DNA of 64,000 nt. Source: Pelecanus crispus. Lineage: Eukaryota; Chordata; Aves; Pelecaniformes; Pelecanidae. Positions 1 through 31,905 of this stretch are shown here, one piece after another (positions within the stretch are counted from its first letter, which is position 1; the number at the start of each line of letters is the position of its first letter). Position numbers and translations under genes: made by a program. The DNA is taken from assembly GCF_030463565.1 (NCBI RefSeq), contig NC_134654.1, forward strand, positions 15,454,202 to 15,518,201, written 5' to 3'. Under the pieces are notes generated by a model, which saw only the letters and a list, made by a program, of their open reading frames with translations, had not been told where the DNA came from and searched no databases.

Positions 1-954
1 ACTCCCCTGTTCCTTTCAATGCCAGAGCCAGTTAGAACACCGACCCTGGTCAAGCCTCTCCACACTGTGCTGATTTTATAGCTCTGTTTTGTACGCCCAC
101 TCAGTTCTCTCCTTTTGTACCTTAAGCCTCTGGGTTTGTTTAATTGGTCCTCCTATGGAAGCCCCTCCATGCGTCTGATCAACTTTATTGCCTTTGGAAT
201 CATAATTCCTTGCAAATTCAGTTTGTCTCTTTTTATTTTCTCTTTCACTACCATTGCTGAGAAATGAGTGGATATTTTCATACAGTTATGCAGCACAAGT
301 GGAAGACCTTGCTCCTGATGGGTAATTGTCAGCTCAGAGTCCATCTTTTTATATGTGACACTGCATTCTGTTTCCCCACGCATGTAGCTTTGTGTTTTTA
401 ACTGTACTGAATTTTGTATGCTATTTAATGGCACTGTTTACTCAGTGTCATGAAAGCCTTCTGCAGTTCTTAGGTATCAGTCATTGTCCTTACTGCCTGG
501 AATGGTGTTATTTCATTGGGAAACATTATGTTCCTTCCTGTTCAACAACTCTTCAGCTTGCTTTATCAATAGCTTGAACAACACAGGCCCCAGCACAAAT
601 AACTTTTCTCTTTCATTCTGTGTCTTTGAGAACTATTTATCTGAGTGAGAAGCTTCCTTTTTTTCACTCGCTAAAGTAATACAGAATTAATAAGTAGCTA
701 GGAACGAGGTGACAAAAAGCTGTACCGTGACACAGGTACACAAAGTTTGCAAGCCAAAACTGTGCCCAAAGGCTAATGATGACACAGTAAAAAGAGAAAC
801 AGAGGAAAACTAGTGCTCATGGTACGCAGGCAAAGGAATCTACTCTTTACTCCCTACATATTAAGGTGGTTGCAAATATAAAATCTGGAAGAAAGAGACC
901 TAGAGGTTCACATTTTGTGCTTCCCTCAGGTCACTTTGCTGCCTCATGACATCC
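1..954. other. Gene 1 3'UTR and 3' flank with an old LINE remnant
   Basis: The first roughly 110 bases below the stop are the presumed 3'UTR. Most of the rest (about 1-610) resembles a heavily decayed CR1/L3-type LINE in minus orientation, with phrases such as a cluster ending aacaacacaggccccagcac. The whole stretch is repeated nearly unchanged at 46774-47727 downstream of gene 2. I see no other gene here. Confidence 0.5.
846..851 (-). terminator. Candidate gene 1 poly(A) signal, AGTAAA variant
   Basis: No AATAAA occurs on the minus strand in the first several hundred bases after the stop; the nearest are near 184-189 and 231-237. An AGTAAA variant lies about 104 bases after the stop, the normal 3'UTR length for MYH mRNAs. 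The fossil MYH 3' end at 42478-42483 has a canonical AATAAA at the aligned place, which supports this position. Confidence 0.45.
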
Positions 955-18841
<17,887 letters not shown>

Positions 18842-18879
18842 GGTTGCAGTTATACAGGATGCACAGTTAGCAGAGTACT
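18842..18879 (-). other. Gene 1 5'UTR part of the first coding exon
   Basis: The minus strand reads a pyrimidine-rich tract ending TTTCTACAG and then 38 bases before the ATG at 18841, so the start codon lies shortly after a splice acceptor. This is the usual MYH arrangement, in which the first exons are non-coding. Gene 2 has an aligned acceptor followed by AGTCTTCTGC, against AGTACTCTGC here, which supports the call. Confidence 0.65.
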
Positions 18880-19644
18880 CTGTAGAAAGAAGATATGCTG
18901 AGTCAGTGAGTGAAGAGCTTTATGTGGAAGAGAGGAAATCTCTTACACTTTGATCTCTTCAAATATTTAAGTTGGTAGAAACAAGTGAAACGTTGGATTT
19001 AAACTTCCCAGTCTTGTCTGAAAATACTTGTATACTTTTCTGAAATTAATCCTGAGACATCTAGCTATGTAACAAAGTATAGAACAGTTCTTTAGTGTTG
19101 CAGTATTGTAGTACAGTTTAGCAGTATCACTTCAACTTTGCAGACTCTGGTGAATTTGGACATTGCCATAGCAGAGACTTTGTATTAAATAAGTCTCCGA
19201 TTTTTCTTGAAAATGCTACCTGAGAGTCTCTGTGAGACTTCCTTGTCTCACAGCAAATAGTGGCTTCTCACTGGAAAATTTACTTGCTCTGGACAATTCA
19301 TCTTGCATTATGACAGATATAAATGTCACTATTGCCTGTTCTGCTTTCTAGAAATCTTAAACTGTTGGTTTTCTTCCTGTTCCTTAAAAGTTGATAAATT
19401 TTGGTATTAATCTGGTGGTAGAGGCTGGAAGTCAGTCACTGCTGTTTGAAAACATACCAATTCATTTTCTGTTGCACAGATCCAGAGCTAATATGTAAGC
19501 TGAAAGAAAAAATGCTGCCTTCAAACCTGGAATAAAATCACTGGTGATAGAGACAGTGCCATGGATATCCAAGGCTTATAGGAAGTTAAATGGAATAAAA
19601 AGGTATATGCTTTGCCCAGAAGTTCACAGGAGCCATACACTTAC

Positions 19645-19881
19645 CTTGAAATTTTCTGTCAAGACTGGGCACAGCACTCCAAAGAGACTTTTATAGAGTC
19701 TGGTATGCAGATGCCCTGGATGTTTCCTTTTCCTTCAGTCAAAATATATTTTGGCAAACCATCTTTGGCAAAACATTGTCTGGCACACTTAACCAATGGC
19801 ATAATTGTCATTTGATTTTATAGATATATTTAGAAATGTTTTACATCTCACCATTCCTGTGGATACATTTCCTATAAATAG
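19645..19881 (-). promoter_or_regulatory. Candidate gene 1 promoter: TATA box, first non-coding exon, MEF2 and MCAT sites
   Basis: On the minus strand a TATAAAAG box lies at 19695-19688. About 30 bases downstream the sequence could begin a short non-coding exon that ends TTTCAAG before a GTAAGTG donor (exon end 19645). Splicing from there to the acceptor at 18879 would form the 5'UTR. Upstream of the TATA box are a CCAAT motif on the plus strand (19793-19797), the TEAD/MCAT motif CATTCCT (19852-19858) and a perfect MEF2 consensus CTATAAATAG (19872-19881). MEF2 and MCAT elements are well-known drivers of muscle genes. The motifs are read directly. The transcription start and usage are inferred. 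Confidence 0.6.
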
Positions 19882-20330
19882 TCTGACAGGGCTATTAATA
19901 AGGGAATCTTGACTAGTCAAGGCACTTAAAGAACTTCGATGTAGAATTTATAGGTTCTTCTACTGTCTCTACTGATAAATTGATCTTTGACCCAGGCAAG
20001 ATTCTCTGGCATTTCTGTACTGCAACTATTCAAGAAGTAAAATGGGAATAACACAATGTATATGGTGCACATGGTCCTATGCATTTAGGGATTGCTTTTA
20101 CAGCATTAGAAAAGACAGTTCTACAAAAGAAAAAATCATGACTAAATGTCATTCAGTAATTGATTATATGTTATATTCAAAAGAGGAAAACCTAACAGAA
20201 ATTTTGGGCCAGGACTTTGACTGCAATAGTGCTAGATACAGAGGAAATCCAAGAGACAGCAAGTCAGAACACAAGTTCAAGTTTCGACACGCAATTCATG
20301 CCTAGAGTGTGAAAGGTGACTCCTTAGCTA

Positions 20331-24528
<4,198 letters not shown>

Positions 24529-24630
24529 CTGTGGAAGAAGCAGAAACAAAGAGATTATTAATATGTATCATGAATATGCTGGATAAAAACATTCCTGGGG
24601 CTTTTAGAAGATGCACTAGCAGTAGGCAGC

Positions 24631-25205
24631 TGTCCTGGTTTTGGCTGGGATAGAGTTAATTTTCTTCCTAGTAGCTGGCATAGTGCTGTGTTTTGGATTT
24701 AGTAGGAGAAGAATGCTGATAACACACTGATGGTTTAGTTGCTGCTAAGTACTGCTTATGCTAGTCAAGGAGTTGTTCAGCTTCCCATGCTCTGCCAGGT
24801 GCACAAGAAACTGGGAGGGGGCGCAGACAGAATAGTTGATCCAAACTGACCAAAGGGCTATTCCATACCATATGACGCCACGCTCAGTATATAAACTGGG
24901 GGGAGCTGGCCGGGGAGCAGCGATCGCTGCTTGGGAACTGTCTGGGTATTGATCGGCGGGTGGTGAGCAACTGCATTGTGCACCACTTGCTGTGTATGTT
25001 ATTATTATTGTTATTATTATATTGTTATTATTACTACTACTATTGCACTTCATTTTGTTTCAGTTATTAAACTGCTCTTATCTCAACCCAGGAGTGTTTT
25101 TTTTCACTCTTACTCCTCCGATTCTCTCCCCCATCCCACCGGGGCAGAGGGAGTGAGCGAGCGGCTGCGTGGTGCTTAGTTGCTGGCTGGGGCTAAACCA
25201 CGACA
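24631..25205 (+). mobile_element. Second copy of the gene 1 intronic solo LTR
   Basis: This LTR matches the one at 14375-14949 and has the same flanking GCAGC at 24626-24630 and 25206-25210. The shared insertion site and target duplication show it was copied with the surrounding DNA and is not a separate insertion. Confidence 0.88.
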
Positions 25206-27848
25206 GCAGCTAATTCCTTTCATAAACTGTGTGCCTTCACGCCTAATTCCTTTTGAAGATCTTAAAGTTCCCAGCTGTAGCTGGGAAGCTGGCATGTCCG
25301 CACGGATGTGGATGTCGGGTGTAGTATACACGCTTCTTTTTCTGGATATTCTCTTCATGTCAAGCTGCCCATTTTCTTTATGAAAAGGATTCCAGCTAAG
25401 GAGTATTTTTGTAGTGTTGCTGATTAATTGAACTATCTCGAAGCTAAAGTGAACTGGAGCAGGTGTTTCTCACAAACTTTGTAACATAGAAACAACCACT
25501 CCTGATCATCCCATAGGCCCCCCTAGACCGTTTTTCTGTCAGTGGCCAATTGATTGTTGCCTAAAGAAAATCACAAAAACATCATAAGCATGTAGTAACC
25601 TTTTACCAGAATACTCTCCCATACTCTAAAATATTGAGATTTTGGTACTTGCAGAGCTAGACTTGATGTTTTTGTGTGTAATAGCTTGGGCTGAGTTTGC
25701 TTTCCAGAATTTTGTCTGGTTGCTTTTTTAACCCATGCTCAGTTCTTTTTGTGTGGCTTCAACTTTTACCTTCCAGTCTGCTCTGTTTTTGAACCACTTA
25801 CTGTGTGAAGAAAAAAAATGTGTTTGGTGCTGAGCTTGGGTTTTGATATGTACACTCTCCTTGCCTATGCATCTTCTCCATGCCATGCATAATTTTATAA
25901 AGTAGCGCAAATCATTTGTCTAGAGTTACCTGAGCAGATGTCCTGCCATACCTTTGGGAAACCTTTTAATCTTTGTCTTGACCTGTTCCATTTCTACTAT
26001 GTTCTTCTTTGAAAAAGGAAGGGCAGAAATGCATACAGTACACAAGGTGCAGACATTCCTTGGGTAACCACCATGATGTTTTCTGTTTTGGTCTCTATTT
26101 CTTGCTCACTGATCTCTACCTTTCAAGTTGTTATTCTGGAGATTTCTGATCACTGAGCCAAAATTTTTGAAGCTGTATTAAAGGATATCTGTAACAGAAG
26201 CAGTAGTTTTCAGCAATGAGCCCATCTTTTGGGTTTTTTTTCCTATGTCCATTGTTTTACGTTCTTGTTGACCAAACTTTGTTGTCACATCACTGAATAA
26301 TAATTCGACCATTTAATGTCATAAAGTCCCTCTGAAATTCTTCACCGCTAGACTTCATGTTTACTGGCCTGAAAGTCTTAGTCAAATCAGAAAGCTTGCC
26401 ATCATTCCCAGATCATTTAAAAATATGTTGAACAGCAGAAGTCCCAGAACACATCCCAGTGCGTCTTCATTGATAAAATCTTTGCACTATGAAAACTGAA
26501 AAAACCTATTTTTACCATGTCTTCCTTTTTCTTAACCAGTTCTTTTTGTACCTTCTCAATTCTATAGCTGGTAGTGAATGTAAGCATAAAAAATTATGCT
26601 TAAGAATAGCTGCTTTATCAACTGTACTGAAGTTCTTTGTTGAATTCAGATAAATTACCTTGACCAGCTCTCCTTTGTTGAAAAAATCAGTAGGCAAGTA
26701 AGGCAAGACTTACCTTTAAAAAAAAAAAAAAAAAGCCTCTTCTTTTTTCTTGGTAAGTCACATATATTCACATGCCCAGTAATTGCCTTGCTTAGAAATT
26801 GCTGGCAGTTTGCCGTTCACAAAAATAAAGCTTACTGGTATGCTATTCCTTAAACCTCCCTCACAACTCTTTTTAAAAGTTAGTGTAACACTTGCCATTT
26901 TCCAGGCAATTTTCAGTGAGAATTTTTGATCTGTAGAGTTCCACTGGATTGCCTGGTTGAATTCTGTGCTGGAAACTTGCTAGCATTTATTTTATTGTTG
27001 GGTTTTTTTCAGGACACTTCAGTCAGAAGTTGTTCCTCTGATGAATACCACCATAAGGAGGAGTTCCAGAAATGAACACTTCCCACACTTCTTTAAGGTA
27101 AACAAATGAAAATCTCATTTAGTTGTTCTGATATGACCTTATATTTTCCAAGTTGTCTTTTTAAATCTTGACTGTGTCAGTACAGACTCTACAGACTCAT
27201 TTTAAGCCCTTCCGCTCCTGATGTATTTGAAAGAGAAATAAGCAAAAGTTTTTATACGTGCTGCAAGTTGTTCCAAAACCTTTAATTTTGCATGCCTTCT
27301 TGTGTTTTCACAGTTAACTAGCCAGAGTTATGTTTTGAAGAAAGTCTATGTGTGTTTAATAACCTACCTTAATAGGCTGTGTAGCTGGACCGGCTTTCAA
27401 AGAAAGTGCTTTTTGCCAGATGTTTTGCATTTGTTCTGTGCCTCTAGGATGGTGTTTTCCAATAATCTGTAAGCAGTCTAGAGGGACTAAGCCATTAGGT
27501 AACTAACTCCCAGTGGAAACGTCTGGGTTTGCATTCACCAAGTTCCTGCACATCTCTTGAAGGGGCCAGCGAGAATAAATGTATGACGACTTATGTAAAT
27601 ACCACCATGATAAGACTCACTAACTGAACATCAATTTATTATTGTTCCATTTTCATAGTATTCTCTTCCAATTAACCTTCTTAGCACTCTGAATACTACA
27701 GAATTAAATACAGTAATTGGGGAGGGAGGGGGAAAGAAGATATATTTTAACACATTAAAATATACCTCTCTTTGTTTAATATTTTTCTGACTAATCTGCT
27801 CTTTCTTGAAAGTCTGGAGATTTAGACAATGCTAGAAAAGTTTTCACT

Positions 27849-28893
27849 AGCCCAGAGAGTAGTTGTAAATGGAGTTAAGTCCAGTTGGTGGCCGGTCACG
27901 AGTGGTGTTCCCCAGGGCTCTGTTTTGGGGCCAGTCTTGTTTAATATCTTTATCAATGATCTGGATGAGGGGATTGAGTGCACCCTCTGTAAGTTTGCAG
28001 ATGACACCAAACTGGGTGGGAGTGTCGATCTGCTCGAGGGTAGGATGGCCCTGCAGAGGGATCTGGACAGGCTGAGGTAAACTGTATGAGGTTTAACAAG
28101 GCCAAGTGCTGGGTCCTGCACTTCGGTCACAACAACCCCATGCAATGCTACAGGCTTGGGGAAGAGTGGCTGGAAAGCTGCCTGCCGGAAAAGGACCTGG
28201 GGGTGTTGGTCGACAGCCAGCTGAACATGAGCCAGCAGTGTGCCCAGGCAGCCAAGAAGGCCAACAGCATCCTGGCTTGTATCAGGAATAGTGTGGCCAG
28301 CAGGAGCAGGGAGGTGATTGTTCCCCTGTACTGGGCGCTGGTGAGGCCGCACCTGGAATACTGTGTCCAGTTTTGGGCCCCTCAATACAAGAAAGACATT
28401 GAGGTGCTGGAGCTTGTTCAGAAAAGGGCAACAAAGCTGGTGAAGGGTCTGGAGCACAGGCCTTATGAGGAGTGGCTGAGGGAACTGGGGTTGTTTAGCT
28501 TAGAGAAGAGGAGGCTGAGGGGAGACCTTATCGCTCTCTACAACTACCTGAAAGGAGGTTGTAGTGAGGTGGGTGTTGGTCTCTTCTCCCAAGTAGTTAG
28601 CGATAGGACAAGAGGAAATGGGCTTAAGCTGTGTCAGGGGAGGTTTAGGTTGGAAATTAGGAAAAATTTCTTCACAGAAAGGGTGGTCAAGCATTGGAAC
28701 AGGCTGCCCAGAGAGGTGGTGGAGTCACTATCCCTGGAAGTGTTCAAAAAACGGGTAGATGTGGCACTTTGGGACATGGTTTAGTCTAGTCTACCCTTGA
28801 TTGGTTTAGTGTGGATTTGGTAGTGTAGGTTAATGGTTGGACTGGATGATCTTAAAGGTCTTTTCCAACCTAAATGATTCTATGATTCTATGA
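27849..28893 (+). mobile_element. 5'-truncated CR1 LINE, plus strand
   Basis: The plus strand encodes the end of a CR1 reverse transcriptase, with the signatures [18 protein letters not shown] and the catalytic FADDTKLGG, and continues to a CR1 C-terminus near 28784. The element ends in the (GATTCTAT)n tail at 28877-28893. Two overlapping frames are needed (27829-28080 and 28086-28784), so it is disrupted. Its truncated 5' end coincides with the right edge of duplicated copy B. Confidence 0.9.
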
Positions 28894-28911
28894 TTCATAG
28901 AATCATAGAAT
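28877..28911. repeat. Palindrome where two CR1 tails meet
   Basis: Two perfect 17-base arms, ATTCTATGATTCTATGA and its reverse complement, are separated by a single T. They are the 3' tails of a plus-strand and a minus-strand CR1 placed tail to tail. Confidence 0.9.
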
Positions 28912-31445
28912 GCTTTGGGTTGGAAGGGACCTTTAGAGATTGTCTAGCCCAACCCTCCTGCACTGAGCAGGGACAGCTTTAACTAGATCAGGTTGCTCAG
29001 AGCCCCGTCCAACCTGACCTTGAATGTTCCCAGGGATGGGGCCTCTGCTACCTCTCTGGGCAACACTGTCGGCTCTTACTCAGTTTTTCATCCACCAGTA
29101 CCCCCTAGTCCTTCTCCACAGGGCTGCTCTCAATCCAGTCTTCACCCAGCCTGTATCCATGTTTGTGATTGCCCTGACCCAGGTGCAGGACCTTACCCTT
29201 GGCCTTGTTGAACTTCATGAAATTTGCATGGGCCCACCTCTCAAGCCTGTCAAGGTCCCTCTGGATGGCATCCTTTCCCACTGGTGTATCAACTGTACCA
29301 CTCAGCTTGGTGTCATCTGCAAACTTGCTGAGGGTGCACTCAATCCCACTGTCCATGTCTCTGACAAAGATGTTAAATAATACTGGTCCCAACACAAACC
29401 CCTGAGGGACCCCACTCGTCACTGGTTCTCCACCCGGACACTGAGCCATTGACCGCAACTCTTTGAGTGCAACCATCAAGCCAATTCCTTATCCATTGAG
29501 TGGTCCACCCGTCAAATCCATGTCTCTCCATTTTAGAGACAAGGATGTTGTGTGGGACAGTATCAAATGCTTTGCACAAATCCGGGTAGATGACGTCAGT
29601 CACTCTACCCTTATATACCAATGCTGCAATCCTGTCGTAGAAGGCCACCAAATTTGTCAGGCAAGTCTGCCCTTAGTGAAGCCATGTTCACTGTCACCAA
29701 TCACTTCTGTGTTCTCCATGTGCCTTAGAATAGTTTCCAGGAGGATCTGCTCTATGATCTTGCCAGGCACAGAGGTGATACTGACCAACCTGTAGTTCCC
29801 TAGGTCTTCCTTTTTTCCCTTTTTAAAAATGGGGGTTATGTTTCCCCTTTTCCAGTGACTAGGAACTTCACCAGTCTGCCACAACTTTTCAAATATGATG
29901 GAGAGCAGCTTAGCAACTTCATCTGCCAGTTCCCTCAGGACCCTCGGATGCATGTCATCAGGTCCCATGGACCTGGAGCACATTCAGGTTCCTTAGATGG
30001 TCTCAAGCCTGATCTTCTCCTATGGTGGGCAGTACTTCATTCTCCCAGTCCCTGCCTTTGGATTCTGTGAACTGGGCAATGCGGCTAGAGCACTTGCCGG
30101 TGAAGACCGAGGCAAAGAAGTTGTTGAGTACCTCAGCCTTCTCCATGTTGGTTGTAGCCAGGTCTCCAGTTTCGCTCATCAAGGGGGGCGGGGGGGTATG
30201 GTTTCTTTCATCTTCCTTTGCTGTCCTGTGTACCTGAAGAAACCCTTCTTGTTACTTTTCATGTCCCTAGCCAAGTTCAGCTCCACCTGTGCCTTGGCTT
30301 TCTTGATCCCTTCCCTGCACTCTTGGGCCATATCCCTATAACCTCCCCAGGATGTGTATCCCTGCCTCCACTGCCTATGCATTTTGGTTTTGTATTTTAG
30401 TTTGGCTAAGAGGTCTTGACTTAGCCAAGCTGTCCTCCTGCCTCCCCTGCCTGACTTGCACATTGGGATTGAGATCTCTTGCACCCTAATGAAAATGTCT
30501 TTAAATATCCCCCAGTTCTCGTTTGCTCCTTTATCTCTGAGGGCAGTTTCCCAAGGGATCCCACACACTAGCACCCTAAACAGACACAAGTTTGCCTTTC
30601 TGATGTTTAGGGTGCTGACTCTACTTTTTACCCGTCCTGTACCGCTCAAGATTGAGAATTGTACCAGGGCATGATCACTGCAGCGGAGGCTACCTCCAGT
30701 CTTGACCTCTCCAATAAGTTCTTCTGTATTAGTGAGCAACAGGTCCAGCAGTGCCTCTCGTCTGGTCAGGCCCTTCATCACGTGTACTAGGAAGTTGTCC
30801 TCAATGTACTCCAGTAGTTTCCTGGACTGCTTGGACCACTGCTTTTCCAGCAGATGTCCAGGTGGTTGAAGTCCCATATCAGCATCAAGTCCTGTGAGCG
30901 TGATGTTCCTTGCAGTTGAAGAAAGAACTCTTCATCAAGCCCCTCTTCTTGATCAGGTGGCCTGTAGTAGACACCAGCCGCAAAGTTTCCTTTGTTGGCT
31001 TGGTCTCTAATTTTCGACCGTAAGCTCTCGACCTGCGCTTTGCCGTTCTTCAAAGACAGCTCTGTGCAATCAATCCCATTTTGGACACAGAGGGCAAGTC
31101 CCCCACCTCTCCTTCCTTGTCTGTCCCTTCTGAACAGTTTATAGCCATCAATCACAGCAGTCCGATCATGCGATTCATCCCACCAAGTTTCTGTGATAGC
31201 AACCAGGTCATAGTTTTCCATCTGGGCAGTGGCTACCAGCTCCTCCTGTTTGTTTCCTGTGCTGCATGCATTAGTATAGAGGCACTTCAGTGGGGCTATT
31301 GGCCACACCCCCTTTTTAGAGGAGTTCACCCTAATTCTCTTGAGGCAATTCACAGGTGTTTGTTTCCCTGTTGCTTCGTAATGCCTCGGCACCCCCTGGC
31401 TCTTCTGAAGTGCTTAGACCTCCATCCCCTTCCCCCACTAAATCT
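28895..31445 (-). mobile_element. Long CR1 LINE copy, minus strand, with internal deletion
   Basis: Read on the minus strand it runs from endonuclease (frame 31392-30787, with AITETWWDESHD) through the endonuclease C-terminus and linker (30877-30179, with a CSDHALVQF motif) to reverse transcriptase (29983-29657, 29651-29373, 29479-29105, with FADDTKLSG), then a 3' end starting in the tail at 28895. The frames are broken by frameshifts, so it is inactive. Near 29070 the 3' region jumps from the ctctctgggcaac phrase to the tcatccaccagtacc phrase, leaving out several hundred bases that are present in the CR1 at 42564. Confidence 0.9.
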
Positions 31446-31446
31446 A

Positions 31447-31905
31447 GCTTAGTATGTCATTAATGAAGATACTAAATAGCATTGATTCCAGTATGAACCC
31501 TTGAGGGACACCACTGGTTTCCATTTGGACATTAAGCCTTTGACTGTAACTCCTTGGATGTAGCCAACCAGCCAATTCCTTGTCCATCTAACAGTCCATC
31601 CATCAAAAACATAACTCTCCAATTTAGTGGCAAGAATGTTGTGGGGCACCGTATCAAAGGCCTTACAGAAGTCCAGGTAGACGATGTCAGTTGCTCTTCC
31701 CTTGTACACTGATGCAGTCACTCCATCGTAGAAGACCACTAGATTAGTCAGGCACAATTTGCTCTTGGTGAAGCCATGTTGGCTGTCTCTAATTGCCTCC
31801 CTGTGTTCCACAGACCTCAACATAACTTCCAGGAAGGTCTATTCCATGATCTTACCAGTCACTGACATGGGGCTGACTGGTTGGTAGTTCCCAGGGTCCT
31901 CCTTA
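31447..31905 (-). mobile_element. CR1 reverse-transcriptase fragment, minus strand
   Basis: A separate, more diverged CR1 piece. The minus frame 31823-31449 encodes the RT segment with [14 protein letters not shown] and [12 protein letters not shown]. The same RT region also occurs in the neighbouring CR1 (29373-29651), so this is a second element and not its continuation. Confidence 0.85.

Noticed and set aside
28086-28784. 232-codon plus-strand frame as a host gene
   Set aside because: It is the C-terminal part of a CR1 LINE protein, continuing from the FADD reverse-transcriptase motif and ending just before the CR1 tail.
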